Shown: positions 1 to 10,380 of the stretch, piece by piece
Layout: every line of letters begins with the position of its first letter
How positions within the stretch are numbered: the stretch's first letter is position 1
Source of the DNA: Pseudoponticoccus marisrubri
GTDB lineage: Bacteria; Pseudomonadota; Alphaproteobacteria; Rhodobacterales; Rhodobacteraceae
Direction of reading: 5' to 3'
NCBI RefSeq assembly: GCF_001482405.1
Contig: NZ_LPXO01000006.1
Location: 236,378-300,377 of the forward strand
Length of the DNA stretch: 64,000 bases
Program-made: the position numbers and the translations under genes
Notes under the pieces: model-generated
What the model was told of the DNA's origin: nothing
The model's input: the letters and a program-made list of their open reading frames with translations, nothing else
Database searches by the model: none

Positions 1-2639
1 CCCAGCTGGACCAGCGGGTTGCCGCGGGGGTCCACGGCCCAGGCCGAGGCCCAGTCATTGCCGCCGATCACCACCGGGGTGACATTGTCGTTGAGGTCGC
101 GGAAGGGCATGCCCTCGATCAGCTCGGCATCGGGCGGCGCGGCCTCGACCCAGACCTGCCGACCGGCATAGCGGCCGGGGAAATCCTGCAGCAGGTAGAA
201 GGTGCGCGTCAGCACGTGGTCCTGCGGCACCGGCTCCAGCGGCGGGATGTCCAGCGGAGCGGCCAGCTGTTGCAGCTTGCGCCCGTTGGGCGTGGCCGCC
301 CCGAAGCCCGCGATGTCGGCATCGCGCGTGTCGAAGACGATCATCCCGCCCGAGCGCAGGTAGGTGTTCAACTTGGCATAGGCCTCGCCCGACGGGGTGG
401 GCTGGTCGGGCGTCACCGGCCAGTAGAGCAGCGGGTAGAAGGCCAGCTCGTCGGTCTCGAGATCGACGCCCATCGGGTCGGCGGGCTCGACCGAGGTACG
501 GAAGAACAGCGTGTCGGACAGACCGCGCAGCCCGGCCGCGGCCATGTCGTCCAGCGCGGCATCGCCGGTCAGCACATGGGCCAGAACGACCTCGGAGGTG
601 GCCGCCAGCGCCTGCGCATCGCCGCCCGTGGGCGGGGCCTCCTGCGCGCGGCCGGCCTCGGGCACCAGCGCAAGGGCCAGCAGGACGGTCGCGGCGACCC
701 GGGCGCCGCGCAGCCGGCCCGACAGCGCCAGCGAGGCCACGACATCGGCCAAGAGCAGCGCGATGGACAGGCCCAGCAGCCAGCCGGCCAGCGGGCGTTC
801 CTGCGGGCGGAAGAGCCCCTCGACGGTGATGCGCTCGGGCCAGGCCATGGGTTGCAGCTCCGTCTGTTCGGTGACGACATTGCGGGCAAGGCTGCGTTCC
901 TCGCCCTGGTAGAGGCCGGGGCGCAGGTCGGGGCCCAGCGCCGCCTCGATCAGCTCCGGCCCGTCGACGCCGGGCAATGTGCCCGCATCCTGCGGCCGGC
1001 CAAAGGCGTCGAGCACCGAGACCGGCTGCCAGATTGTGCCCTCCATCTCGGTCATGTCCGGCGTCGCGGTGGCCGAGGAGACGGCCAGCCGCTCCAGCAT
1101 CTGCACGAAGAGCCCCGAGAGCGGCAGGCTCGACCACTCGGCATTTGCGGTGACGTGGAACAGCACGACCTGCCCCTGCCCGATGCGCTTGCGCGTGACC
1201 AGCGGCGTGCCGTCGGTCAGCTGCGCGATCACCCGGTCGGCCAGCGTGGGATCGGGCTGCGCCATGACCTGGCTGTTGACGGTCACGTCGTCGGGGATGT
1301 CCAGCCCGTGAAAGGGGCTGTCCTCGGGGAAGGGTGCCAGCGCCTTGGGTTCGCCCCAGCTCATGGCGCCGCCCACGGTGCGCCCGCCGGCGCGCAGGCG
1401 CACGGGCATCAGCGCATCTTCGCGGTCGCGGCTGACATCCGAAGCGGCCAGACGCGGCCCGGCAAAGCGCAGCAGCATGCCGCCGGCCTCAAGCCACTCG
1501 GTCACGGCCTCTTCCTCGGTGGCCGACAGCGTGGCCACATCGGCCAGCACGATCACGTCCGGGTTGGCAGGCAGCACATCCTCGAGCGACCCGTCCAGAA
1601 GGTCGGCGGCGGGCACCAGTGCCTTTTCGAGGTAATGCAGCGGCGAGAGCAGTTCGAGCCCCTCGCGATCCTCACGCCCGGCGATCAGCGCCACCTCGCG
1701 GCGGCGCAGACTGTCATCGGAGAGCGAGACGGCGCCGGCGCTGCGGATCCCCTCGATCTCCAGCCGGTCGATGCGGGCGCGCAGCTCGGCCGGGATGGCG
1801 ATCTCGGTCTGCGCGTCGCGCGCGCCGGCCTCGAAGGCGACGGGCACGCGGACCAGCGTGGCCGGGTTGCCGGCCGGGTCGCGCCCCTCGGCGGCCAGCG
1901 TGACCTCGGTGGCGGGGCCCTCGTGCAGGCGGCGCAGGGTGACGGACAGGTTGCCATCCTCGACGATGGCGGGGTTCAGGGCATAGACGCTGCGCCCGGC
2001 CTCGAAGACGGTGACCTCGCCCCGCTCCTCCAGCGCCGAGAGCAGCGCGTCACGTTCCGGCCGGTCCAGCCCGTCCGACATCCAGTAGCTGTCGAAATCG
2101 CCTTCGGGCAGCAGCGCGACGGCCCGCTCGATGCTGCCGGCATCGGGCTGCCATGGCTCGGGCGCCAGCCCGGTCAGCCGCGTGCGCACCACGTCGGCGG
2201 ACAGGAACTGCACTTCCTGCGGGTCGGTCAGGCGCAGGATCGCCACGGGGCGCGCCTCGCGGTCGGCGCGGGCCAGCAGCCCCTCCAGCGCCGCGGTGCG
2301 CGCGCGCCAGTCGCCCGCCGAGGCCCAGCTGGCATCCATCACCACCAGCAACGGCCCGGTCCCCGCCGCCTCACGATCCTCGTCGGGATTCAACACGGGA
2401 CCGGCCAGCCCGATGATCACCGCCGCCACGGCCAGCATGCGCAGCAGCAACAGCCACCACGGCGTGCGATCGGTGACCTGCTCCTCGTCCTTGAGGCCCA
2501 AAAGCAGCACCACCCCGGGAAACATCCGCCGGATCGGCGCGGGAGGCACCGCGCGCAGTATGACCCAGAGGATGGGCAGGGCCAGCAGGCCCAGAAGCAG
2601 CCAGGGGGTGGTGAAGCCGATCAGGCCGAACAAGGTCAT
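1..2639 (-). CDS. DUF4159 domain-containing membrane protein with BatA-like N-terminus (3' end outside window)
   Basis: Translating the minus strand from the ATG at 2639 gives an uninterrupted frame of about 879 codons that leaves the left edge. The N-terminus has the BatA-like pair of membrane segments (about residues 8–28 and 60–82). A long extracytoplasmic part follows, then two more hydrophobic segments near residues 617–668 ending in VPEAGRAQ, and the start of a DUF4159 domain (for example VVLAHVLTGD, VFDTRDADI). The start overlaps the upstream DUF58 gene by ATGA. In this family the gene always lies downstream of moxR and DUF58, which suggests a MoxR-AAA/VWA-like membrane maturation complex. 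Its substrate is unknown. The C-terminus cannot be judged here. Confidence 0.9.
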   Translation of the reverse strand, partial: MTLFGLIGFTTPWLLLGLLALPILWVILRAVPPAPIRRMFPGVVLLLGLKDEEQVTDRTPWWLLLLRMLAVAAVIIGLAGPVLNPDEDREAAGTGPLLVVMDASWASAGDWRARTAALEGLLARADREARPVAILRLTDPQEVQFLSADVVRTRLTGLAPEPWQPDAGSIERAVALLPEGDFDSYWMSDGLDRPERDALLSALEERGEVTVFEAGRSVYALNPAIVEDGNLSVTLRRLHEGPATEVTLAAEGRDPAGNPATLVRVPVAFEAGARDAQTEIAIPAELRARIDRLEIEGIRSAGAVSLSDDSLRRREVALIAGREDREGLELLSPLHYLEKALVPAADLLDGSLEDVLPANPDVIVLADVATLSATEEEAVTEWLEAGGMLLRFAGPRLAASDVSRDREDALMPVRLRAGGRTVGGAMSWGEPKALAPFPEDSPFHGLDIPDDVTVNSQVMAQPDPTLADRVIAQLTDGTPLVTRKRIGQGQVVLFHVTANAEWSSLPLSGLFVQMLERLAVSSATATPDMTEMEGTIWQPVSVLDAFGRPQDAGTLPGVDGPELIEAALGPDLRPGLYQGEERSLARNVVTEQTELQPMAWPERITVEGLFRPQERPLAGWLLGLSIALLLADVVASLALSGRLRGARVAATVLLALALVPEAGRAQEAPPTGGDAQALAATSEVVLAHVLTGDAALDDMAAAGLRGLSDTLFFRTSVEPADPMGVDLETDELAFYPLLYWPVTPDQPTPSGEAYAKLNTYLRSGGMIVFDTRDADIAGFGAATPNGRKLQQLAAPLDIPPLEPVPQDHVLTRTFYLLQDFPGRYAGRQVWVEAAPPDAELIEGMPFRDLNDNVTPVVIGGNDWASAWAVDPRGNPLVQL

Positions 2640-3510
2640 CCGTGGCCTCCATCAAGGGCGCGATAGACCCAGAGCAGGGCCGATTGCGCCGTTGCGTCCG
2701 TGTGATGCACGAAATGCTGCCAGCCGGTCACCCGGCACAGCGCGTCGAGCCGCGCCTTCCGCTCGGCCAGCCGTTGCAGGTAGCGCGGCCGCAGCTCGCC
2801 CGCCTTGAGCGTCTCGTGCGCGAGCGTGTGGCCCACGCTTTCGAAAATGGTGCGCCCCTGGAAGGGAAAGGCCTCTTCGCTGGGGTCCAGCACCTGCAGC
2901 AGCACGCCGCGCACGCCGCGATCGGCCGCCTTGGTCAGCGCCGCCTCGACCGGGGCGATGTCGCCCAGGAAATCCGAGACGAAGACGGCGCGTGCATGGG
3001 GCAGCATGCCCCGCGCCTCGGGCTCGGCGTAATCGTCCTCGCCCTCCTCGCTCAGCATCTCGGCCAGCCGCAGCATCTGCATGTCGCCGCGGCGCGGGGG
3101 CAGTTTCCAGCCGGTCAGCCCCACCCGCTCGCCACCGCGGATCAGCAGCACGGCCGTGGCCAGCGCGATCAGCCGCGCGCGGTCGGACTTGGTGGGCAGA
3201 CCCTTGTCGCCGGCAAAGCGCATCGACGCGCCGGGATCGACCCAGAGCTGCACGCTCTGCGCGATCTGCCATTCGCGTTCGCGCACGAACTGCTCGTCCC
3301 CGCGGGCCGAGCGGCGCCAGTCGATCTGGCGATAGCTGTCGCCGGCGCGCAGCGGCCGGTACTGCCAGAAATTGTCGCCCAGCCCGGCGCGCCGCCGGCC
3401 GTGTTCACCCAGCAGTACCGTGCCGGCCAACTGCTCGGCACGGGCGAGAAGGGCGGGAAAACGGCTGGCTTCTTCCTGGGCGCGGGAGCGGAGCTGGGCG
3501 ACCTCGGCTG

Positions 3511-3514
<4 letters not shown>
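2636..3514 (-). CDS. DUF58 domain-containing protein
   Basis: The protein has 292 residues. Near residues 52–66 it carries the DUF58 hallmark YRPLRAGDSYRQIDW, followed by a VWA-like fold segment (VDPGASMRF, then AVFVSDFLGD). DUF58 proteins accompany MoxR ATPases and are thought to act as adaptors or substrates in assembling membrane or periplasmic complexes; no precise reaction is known. No signal peptide or membrane segment is evident. The gene overlaps moxR upstream and the DUF4159 gene downstream by four bases each, so translation is probably coupled in one operon. The overlap with the moxR stop supports the start at 3514. Confidence 0.92.
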
Positions 3515-4518
<1,004 letters not shown>

Positions 4519-4588
4519 GTCATCTCTCCGTTGATGCCTACATATTAGGTAGGAGTGTATCTCGCGCATCGGAAATGGCAAAAGAACT

Positions 4589-5164
4589 ATGGTTGGACAA
4601 AAAATCGTGACCCCCACCGCAGACGATCTTGCCGCCTCGGCGCGCAATGCGTCATCGAAAGGTCTGCCGCCCGTGCATGACTGGAACCCGCCCTTCTGCG
4701 GCGATCTGGACATGCGCATCGCGCGGGACGGCACGTGGTTCTACCTGGGCACGCCCATCGGGCGCTTCGGACTGGTCAAGCTGTTCTCGTCGATCCTGCG
4801 CAAGGATGGCGACCGCTACTTCCTTGTCACGCCGGTCGAAAAGGTCGGCATCACAGTCGATGACGCGCCCTTCGTGGCGGTCGATTTCGAGGCCGACGGC
4901 GACGGCGCAGCGCAGGTGCTGACCTTCCACACCCATGTGGGCGACCGGGCCGTCGCGGGGCCCGATCACCCGATCCGGGTTGAGCGCGACCCCGAGACCG
5001 GCGAGCCCTCGCCTTACGTGCTGGTCCGCGACCGGCTGGAGGCGCTGATCGACCGCAAGTCCTTCTATCGGCTGGTGGATATCGGCGCGCATCACGAGGG
5101 CTGGTTCGGGCTGTGGTCCTCGGGCCGGTTCTTCCCGATCATCCCGTCGGACGAACTGCCCTGA
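4589..5164 (+). CDS. DUF1285 domain-containing protein
   Basis: The protein has 191 residues and the DUF1285 pattern throughout: [18 protein letters not shown] at the start, then [32 protein letters not shown], and the ending [19 protein letters not shown]. The family is known from structural genomics but has no assigned reaction. There is no signal peptide, so it should be cytoplasmic. It is divergent from moxR, an arrangement recurrent in Rhodobacteraceae, which hints at a shared process but does not prove it. The start ATG at 4589 has only a weak ribosome site; the conserved core begins about 25 residues in. Confidence 0.88.
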   Translation: MVGQKIVTPTADDLAASARNASSKGLPPVHDWNPPFCGDLDMRIARDGTWFYLGTPIGRFGLVKLFSSILRKDGDRYFLVTPVEKVGITVDDAPFVAVDFEADGDGAAQVLTFHTHVGDRAVAGPDHPIRVERDPETGEPSPYVLVRDRLEALIDRKSFYRLVDIGAHHEGWFGLWSSGRFFPIIPSDELP

Positions 5165-5275
5165 GCCCGCGCCGCCAGAGCCGGCCCCCTGGCGGGCGGT
5201 CACGCAATCGCGACTTGAATTCACATTCCGCAGTCAAGATATGAGTGGTCGACCCGAGATGAGAAGGACCCTGCC

Positions 5276-5506
5276 ATGATCCCGCCCCGCTTCGCCCCCG
5301 TCGCCTTTGCTTTCCTGCTGTCCGGCATCATGTCGCTGCTGGTCTCGGGCGTGGCGACCTTCCGGGCCGCCGGGCTGGCGCCGGATTTCCCGGCGCTCTG
5401 GGGTGGCGCTTGGCTGTCCAGCTGGGCGCTGGCCTTCCCGATCGTGCTGGTCGTGGCCCCGGCCGTGCGCCGGCTGGTCGAGCGGATGACGCGCAAGCCC
5501 GCCTGA
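5276..5506 (+). CDS. DUF2798 family small membrane protein
   Basis: This is a 76-residue protein with two hydrophobic segments (about residues 8–28 and 42–62) joined by a loop containing ALWGGAWLSSWALAFP. That layout is typical of the two-helix DUF2798 family, whose function is unknown. The ATG at 5276 follows AAGGA by seven bases. The C-terminus RRLVERMTRKP is positively charged and should lie in the cytoplasm. It ends four bases from the convergent sulfotransferase gene, so any terminator must lie within coding sequence. Confidence 0.85.
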   Translation: MIPPRFAPVAFAFLLSGIMSLLVSGVATFRAAGLAPDFPALWGGAWLSSWALAFPIVLVVAPAVRRLVERMTRKPA

Positions 5507-5510
5507 ACGA

Positions 5511-6329
5511 TCAGTCGCCCAGCTTGGCGTGCACCTCGTCCAGGTCGATCTCGCCCACCGGCATCTTGTTGGAGGGGTCGTCGAAGTCGTACTTGAACAG
5601 CTTGAAATCGCGCCAGTAGATTTCCTTGATCAGGTGCATCGACAGGTCGTCGAAATAGTCCTCGACCGGGTGCGCGCGCTTGGGGCCGTGCCCCTCGGAT
5701 TCGTTGAAGCGCGGGATGGCCGACAGGTCGACCGCATGCGGCGTGTCGACCGCATCCAGCACCTGCCGCATGCCGTCATTGAAGGTCTCGGTCCAGAAAA
5801 TCTTGTTGTAGCGCCCGCCATTGACGATGAAGGTCGAGACATGGCCCGACATGGCAGACCAGTGGATGTCCGGCTCCATCGGGCGGCGCCAGCGGATCGT
5901 GTCGCGCACGAAGAGCAGGAAGCGGCGAAAGCTGCGGACCTGGTCGAATTCCTGCTTGCCGTCCTCGCCGCCGACCTCGATGCCGTATTTCTGGATCAGC
6001 AGCGGCACGAGATTGCCGCGATAGCGGCGCCCGTTGCGTTGAATGCCGCAGATCTTGTCGAAGAAGCTGGACAGGATGCGTGTATAAGGGTTGCGCACGC
6101 AGGTGAACGCGTAGGAGGAGCGGGTCTTGACGTTGGCCTTGATCGCCGACTGGCTGTCCTCGCGCGCCCACTTGTGCAGCCCGTGGGTGGCGTCGTGGAT
6201 GTCGCCGTCGTAGAACTCTCCGTGATCGGAGTAAAACATGATCTGGCCGATGGTCGAACAGGCGCATTTCGGGACGACCCGATACACCATGCTCTCGCTC
6301 TCGGTCATCCAAGTACCTGGAAAACCCAT
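5511..6329 (-). CDS. Sulfotransferase family 2 protein
   Basis: The protein has 272 residues. Near the N-terminus VVPKCACSTIGQIMFY fits the 5'-phosphosulfate-binding loop of the PAPS-dependent carbohydrate sulfotransferase family. FTCVRNPYTRILSSFFDK about 100 residues in fits the 3'-phosphate-binding motif (RNPY). It should move a sulfate group from PAPS onto a glycan or small acceptor; the acceptor is unknown. Two starts are possible: ATG 6329, preceded by GGGGA, and ATG 6308. Divergent from it is a GT14 glycosyltransferase gene, suggesting that both act on the same surface glycan. A second sulfotransferase and a PAP phosphatase lie further along the window. Confidence 0.88.
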   Translation of the reverse strand: MGFPGTWMTESESMVYRVVPKCACSTIGQIMFYSDHGEFYDGDIHDATHGLHKWAREDSQSAIKANVKTRSSYAFTCVRNPYTRILSSFFDKICGIQRNGRRYRGNLVPLLIQKYGIEVGGEDGKQEFDQVRSFRRFLLFVRDTIRWRRPMEPDIHWSAMSGHVSTFIVNGGRYNKIFWTETFNDGMRQVLDAVDTPHAVDLSAIPRFNESEGHGPKRAHPVEDYFDDLSMHLIKEIYWRDFKLFKYDFDDPSNKMPVGEIDLDEVHAKLGD

Positions 6330-6474
6330 GCCCGATGTCCCCGGTCTGCCCGCGCCCGTGTTGTTTTCGGCGTCATACCCGCTTCAAAAAACCAAAGAAA
6401 GCAGGTTTATTCAACGCCCGTTCACCTCTATCAAAGTAAACAATCAGGCAAAACTAGGGCAGATCGTGCGCTGA

Positions 6475-8052
6475 ATGGCAAAAATTGCCTTCATATTGCT
6501 GTGTCACAAGGATCCTGACGCCATCATCAAGCAGGCGCAGAGCCTGACGGCCGTGGGCGACTACATCTCGATCCATTTCGACGCCCGCGCCCGGCCCGAA
6601 GCCTACAAGCGCGTGCGCGACGGGCTGGCCGAGAACCCCAATGTCTGTTTCGCCCACAAGCGGATCAAATGCGGCTGGGGCGAGTGGAGCCTGGTGGAGG
6701 CGACGATCTACGCCGTGCAATCGGCGGTCGAGGCCTTCCCCCGCGCCACGCATTTCTACATGCTGTCGGGCGACTGCATGGCGATCAAGTCCGCGGAATA
6801 CGCGCATGAATTCCTCGACCGGCGCGATTGCGACTATGTCGAGAGCTTCGATTACTTCAAGTCCGACTGGATCAAGACCGGCTGGAAGGAAGAACGGCTG
6901 ATCTACCGCCACTGGTTCAACGAACGTACTCAGAAGCGGCGCTTCTATGCCATGTTCGAGCTGCAGAAGCGGCTGGGCCTGACCCGCGAGATTCCCCGCG
7001 ATATCGAGGTCATGATCGGCTCGCAATGGTGGTGCCTGCGGCGGCGCACGATCGAATGGATTCTCGACTTCATCCGCGACCGGCCCGACGTGATGCGCTT
7101 CTTCGCCACGACCTGGATCCCCGACGAGACCTTCTTCCAGACCCTCGTGCGGCATCTCGTACCCGAGAACGAGATCGAGAACCGCACGCTGACCTTCCTG
7201 ATGTTCTCGGATTACGGCATGCCGGTGGTCTTCTACAACGACCATTACGACCTGCTGCTGAGCCAGGATTTCCTGTTCGCCCGCAAGATCAGCCCCGAAG
7301 CGACCGAGCTGCGCCGACGGCTGGGTGTTCTCTACTCGTCGCAGGGCGCGCGGTTCCAGATCTCGAACGAGGGGCGATCGCTCTTCAAGTTCCTGACCGG
7401 CAAGGGCCGCATCGGGCGCCGCTTCGCGCCGCGCTTCTGGGAAACCGAGAGCAGCCTGGGCCGCGAGCGCGAGATGCTGATCGTCGTGTGCAAGAAATGG
7501 CACGTGGCCAAGCGCCTGCTGGAGCGCATCCGGCAGATGACCAACATCCCCTGCATCGAGTACCTGTTCAACGAGGAAAGCTGCCCGCTGCCCGACCTGG
7601 GCGGCATCCAGTCGACCATGGGCAAGCGCCATCGCCACCGCCGCGCGCTGATGCGCATGCTGTTCGACTATTACGAAAGCGACCGGCTGGTCGTCTGCAT
7701 GGACCCCGCCAATCTCGACCTGCTCGAGGATTTCGGCCGCGATCGCTCGGTCACGCGGATGCTCGAGGTCGAATGCCAGTTCTCCGACGCCTACCTGATC
7801 GGCCACGCCATGCGCGTCGGGCTGGCCGGCGACCGCACCCCCTACGAGACGATCCAGCGGCTGCTGCCCACGGTGCGCAACGACATGATCCACGAAAGCG
7901 ACCGGATCCGCGACGCCAATTTCGAGTTCCACAGCCGCATGCGCGAGATCGACCCGCCCGAGGTCAATGCCCGCGCCGTGGCCGAGTTCCTGACCGTGCC
8001 CGAGGCCACGGCGCAGGAGATCGTGCAGCTCGACCACCTCTTCGCCGACTAG
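6475..8052 (+). CDS. GT14-type beta-1,6-N-acetylglucosaminyltransferase with DUF5928-like C-terminal domain
   Basis: The protein has 525 residues. The N-terminal 290 or so match the core-2/I-branching (GT14) family: IAFILLCHKDPDAI, CGWGEWSLVEA near residue 66, FYMLSGDCMAI, MIGSQWWCLRRRTIEW and WIPDETFFQTL. The remaining 230 residues form a second domain resembling the Rhodobacteraceae-specific DUF5928. It contains LIVVCKKWHVAKRLL, and that part looks like a nucleotide-binding or kinase-like fold, but its role is not known. It shares the GT14 motifs with the protein encoded at 25993–27693, so the two are paralogues whose C-terminal domains differ. It probably builds a surface polysaccharide together with the divergent sulfotransferase. 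Confidence 0.87.
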   Translation: MAKIAFILLCHKDPDAIIKQAQSLTAVGDYISIHFDARARPEAYKRVRDGLAENPNVCFAHKRIKCGWGEWSLVEATIYAVQSAVEAFPRATHFYMLSGDCMAIKSAEYAHEFLDRRDCDYVESFDYFKSDWIKTGWKEERLIYRHWFNERTQKRRFYAMFELQKRLGLTREIPRDIEVMIGSQWWCLRRRTIEWILDFIRDRPDVMRFFATTWIPDETFFQTLVRHLVPENEIENRTLTFLMFSDYGMPVVFYNDHYDLLLSQDFLFARKISPEATELRRRLGVLYSSQGARFQISNEGRSLFKFLTGKGRIGRRFAPRFWETESSLGREREMLIVVCKKWHVAKRLLERIRQMTNIPCIEYLFNEESCPLPDLGGIQSTMGKRHRHRRALMRMLFDYYESDRLVVCMDPANLDLLEDFGRDRSVTRMLEVECQFSDAYLIGHAMRVGLAGDRTPYETIQRLLPTVRNDMIHESDRIRDANFEFHSRMREIDPPEVNARAVAEFLTVPEATAQEIVQLDHLFAD

Positions 8053-8127
8053 GGTCGCGGTTGCACCGGACGCGGTTTTCGGCCTTCATGGCGCGCGACA
8101 CGCAACCTTCCCGCAATGCGAGGGGCC

Positions 8128-8496
8128 ATGGCCTATACCTATGACGACCAGAACATCTTTGCGAAGATCCTGCGCAAGGAGATCCCCAACGACACCGTGC
8201 TGGAGACCGAGCACAGCCTCGCCTTTCGCGACATCCGCCCGCAGGCGCCGCTGCACGTGCTGGTGATCCCCAAGGGCCCCTACGTGACCTTCGACCATTT
8301 CGCGCAAGAGGCCTCCGAGGCCGAGATCGTCGATTACGTGCGCGCGGTGGGCGAGGTCTGCCGGAGGGAAGGCGTGGCCGAGGACGGGTGGCGCCTGATC
8401 TCCAATGCCGGCCGGGACGGCGTGCAGGAGGTGCCGCATCTCCATGTGCACGTGCTGGCCGGCCGCGGCCTGGGCCGCATGCTCGAGCGCGGCTGA
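8128..8496 (+). CDS. HIT family nucleotide hydrolase (HINT-like)
   Basis: The protein has 122 residues from ATG 8128, which is preceded by GAGGGG; an in-frame ATG four codons upstream is less likely. It shows the HINT pattern: IFAKILRKEIPNDTVLE at the start, FRDIRPQAPLHVLVIPK in the middle, and the catalytic histidine triad HLHVHV at residues 104–109. HINT enzymes hydrolyse AMP-linked lysine and similar nucleoside phosphoramidates in the cytoplasm. It is a single gene between the GT14 gene and a convergent ABC ATPase gene. Confidence 0.93.
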   Translation: MAYTYDDQNIFAKILRKEIPNDTVLETEHSLAFRDIRPQAPLHVLVIPKGPYVTFDHFAQEASEAEIVDYVRAVGEVCRREGVAEDGWRLISNAGRDGVQEVPHLHVHVLAGRGLGRMLERG

Positions 8497-8636
8497 CCCG
8501 CCTCCTGGCACGCGGCGCGCGCTGGTGCGCGCACAGGATATCTTGTCGTCGGCCTCCGGCCGTCTCCTCGGGGCCGCCCGTGGCCCCCGCAGACCATGAC
8601 CACGGGTCAACCCGCGTGGCCCGGTCGGGACGCCCC

Positions 8637-8676
8637 TTTCATCTTTCCGGCAAATACTCCCGCCGGAGGCGTCCCC
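8637..8676. repeat. Possible Rhodobacteraceae intergenic repeat element
   Basis: The intergenic stretch between the convergent HIT and ABC genes contains CATCTTTCCGGCAAATACTC followed by CCGCCGGAGGCG. This resembles a short palindromic element that I recall as widespread between genes in Rhodobacteraceae genomes. CCGG and GGAG arms can pair. Only one copy occurs in this window, so its repeat nature cannot be shown from the sequence alone. Confidence 0.35.
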
Positions 8677-8698
8677 ACCCTATCAAGAAGACGAACGC

Positions 8699-9649
8699 TC
8701 AGGCGCTCTCGCGGGTCAGCGACAGGAAGACATCCTCCAGGTCGGCCTGTTCGGTGCGCACGTCGCGGATCACCACGCCCGCCTCGCGCACCGCGTCCAG
8801 CACCGCGGCGGCCGGGATCTCGGAGGCGTTGTAGCTGAGCGCCAGCGTGCCGTCCGCACGCTGCTCGACCTCGATCCCCGGCGCCTGCGGCAGGGTGGCC
8901 GGGCGGTCCTGCGGCTGGATCACCATGGTCTTGGCATCCAGCTGGCCCAGCAGGTTGGTGGTCGAATCCTGCGCCACCAGCGTGCCGTGGTTGATGATGG
9001 CGATCTCGTCGCACATTTCCTCGGCCTCCTCGAGGTAATGCGTGGTCAGGATGATCGTCATGCCGCGCTCGCGGTTCAGCATGCGGACATTGTCCCACAG
9101 CATGCGGCGCAGCTCGATATCGACGCCGGCCGTGGGCTCGTCCAGCACCAGCACCTGCGGGTGATGCACCAGCGCCTTGGCCAGAAGCAGGCGCCGGCGC
9201 ATGCCGCCCGACAGCGTGCGGGCATAGGCCTCGGCCTTGTCGGCCAGCCCCACCATCTCGAGGATCTCGTCCGAGCGGCGCTGCGCCTTGGGCACGCCGT
9301 AGAGCCCCGCCTGCACCTCCAGCGCGCCGCGCGGGGTGAAGAACGGGTCGAGGTTCAGTTCCTGCGGCATCACGCCGATGGCCGCACGGCTTTGGCGGGG
9401 GTTGCGATCCTGGTCCCAGCCCCAGATCGACACCTGCCCCGCGCTCTTGATCACCAGCCCGGCCAGGATGTTGATCAGGGTCGACTTGCCGGCCCCGTTG
9501 GGCCCCAGCAGGCCGAAGACCGACCCGGCCGGCACGTCCAGGTCGATGCCGCGCAGCGCCTGCTTACCGCCGGAATATGTCTTGGTCAGCCCGGTGATGG
9601 AAATTGCCGCATCCGCCAAATGCTTGCCCCCTGCCTTTGCTTTGGTCAT
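8699..9649 (-). CDS. ABC transporter ATP-binding protein (ABC-2/NodI type)
   Basis: The protein has 316 residues from ATG 9649; the open frame upstream is longer but overlaps a divergent gene. Walker [10 protein letters not shown] is at 49–57, the signature LSGGM at 146–150 and Walker B LVLDEP at 167–172, followed by the switch histidine in [11 protein letters not shown]. The protein resembles drug- or polysaccharide-export ATPases of the CcmA/NodI group with an extra C-terminal domain of about 80 residues. The cognate permease would be expected next to it but is not adjacent here: the downstream neighbour is the convergent HIT gene. The substrate is not predictable. Confidence 0.9.
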   Translation of the reverse strand: MTKAKAGGKHLADAAISITGLTKTYSGGKQALRGIDLDVPAGSVFGLLGPNGAGKSTLINILAGLVIKSAGQVSIWGWDQDRNPRQSRAAIGVMPQELNLDPFFTPRGALEVQAGLYGVPKAQRRSDEILEMVGLADKAEAYARTLSGGMRRRLLLAKALVHHPQVLVLDEPTAGVDIELRRMLWDNVRMLNRERGMTIILTTHYLEEAEEMCDEIAIINHGTLVAQDSTTNLLGQLDAKTMVIQPQDRPATLPQAPGIEVEQRADGTLALSYNASEIPAAAVLDAVREAGVVIRDVRTEQADLEDVFLSLTRESA

Positions 9650-9691
9650 AACGCAGATAGACCGATGCGTGCAGAAAGGGAACCGACTGCC

Positions 9692-9871
9692 ATGGCCACC
9701 GACGCGCCCGAGACCAAGATCGTCGACAGTTACCGGATCGCCTGCGACGGGGGCGAAGGCGCGCTTGGCCACCCCCGCGTCTGGCTGCAGATCCCGCTCG
9801 AGACCGGCTGGGTCGAATGCCCCTATTGCGATGCCAAATACGTGCATCGCGATTTCGAGGGCAAGGTCTGA
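9692..9871 (+). CDS. Zinc-finger protein of the zf-CHCC (NDUFS6-like) family
   Basis: This 59-residue protein is encoded from ATG 9692 with AGAAAGGG about ten bases upstream. The putative metal ligands are Cys18, His27, Cys43 and Cys46 (ECPYCDAKY), the C-x8-H-...-C-x2-C pattern of the zf-CHCC family. In mitochondria this family includes the complex I subunit NDUFS6; alphaproteobacteria carry this small homologue, which may help complex I assembly. It is divergent from the ABC ATPase gene (42-base gap). Confidence 0.88.
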   Translation: MATDAPETKIVDSYRIACDGGEGALGHPRVWLQIPLETGWVECPYCDAKYVHRDFEGKV

Positions 9872-9875
9872 GCTG

Positions 9876-10235
9876 TCAGTAACACAGCACCGTATCGGCC
9901 GAGACCGCCTGCGCGACCAACGCGTCCGGCATGGCGAAGCGTGCGTCATACCCCGCCAGCAGGGTGTCATCATAGCCGCGCGCCTTGGCCGACATGCCCG
10001 ACAGCAGGAAACTGGCTCCGGCCTCCTTCAGGCCGGCCAGGTGATCACCCACCCGCCCGGTGCCCGTGCCGGTCACATCGGCGTGATCGGGCGACAGCAG
10101 GTGCACCGCGTCACCGGCCAGGAACAGCGTGACGGCATGCCCCTCGCGCAAGCCGGTCAGCGCGACCAGCAGGCCAAGCGCGGCCTTGGTGGGGTTTTCG
10201 GGGCCGGTATGGACATGCACGAGCATCTGCGCCAT
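9876..10235 (-). CDS. DsrE/DsrF-like family protein
   Basis: The 119-residue protein begins MAQMLVHVHTGPENPTKAAL and has a central GHAVTLFLAGDAVHLL, which together fit the DsrE/F small sulfur-relay fold (YchN-like). A cysteine near the C-terminus (VLCY) could be functional, but the position is not the canonical one. The family includes sulfur carriers and many proteins of unknown role. It is convergent with the zinc-finger gene, only four bases apart, and divergent from polA. Confidence 0.82.
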   Translation of the reverse strand: MAQMLVHVHTGPENPTKAALGLLVALTGLREGHAVTLFLAGDAVHLLSPDHADVTGTGTGRVGDHLAGLKEAGASFLLSGMSAKARGYDDTLLAGYDARFAMPDALVAQAVSADTVLCY

Positions 10236-10380
10236 CGGGACATCCTTTCACTGGAAACGTGCGACGCAGCCTAGCACGCGTCCCGATTCCCCGGAACGCC
10301 GCGATAGCGGCGCGCGTCGCGCTGGAAGCCGGCGCAACATCGTGTCAGAACCGGAACGGTCAGCAACAAGGGAGTGCGCC

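Noticed and set aside
216..2666. 816-codon plus-strand frame at the left end
   Set aside because: It runs antisense to the DUF4159 gene, whose membrane segments and overlap with DUF58 are convincing.
10129..10380. Longer polA start upstream
   Set aside because: The extra codons overlap the divergent DsrE gene and lack homology; ATG 10381 has a good ribosome site and the product starts as polA does.
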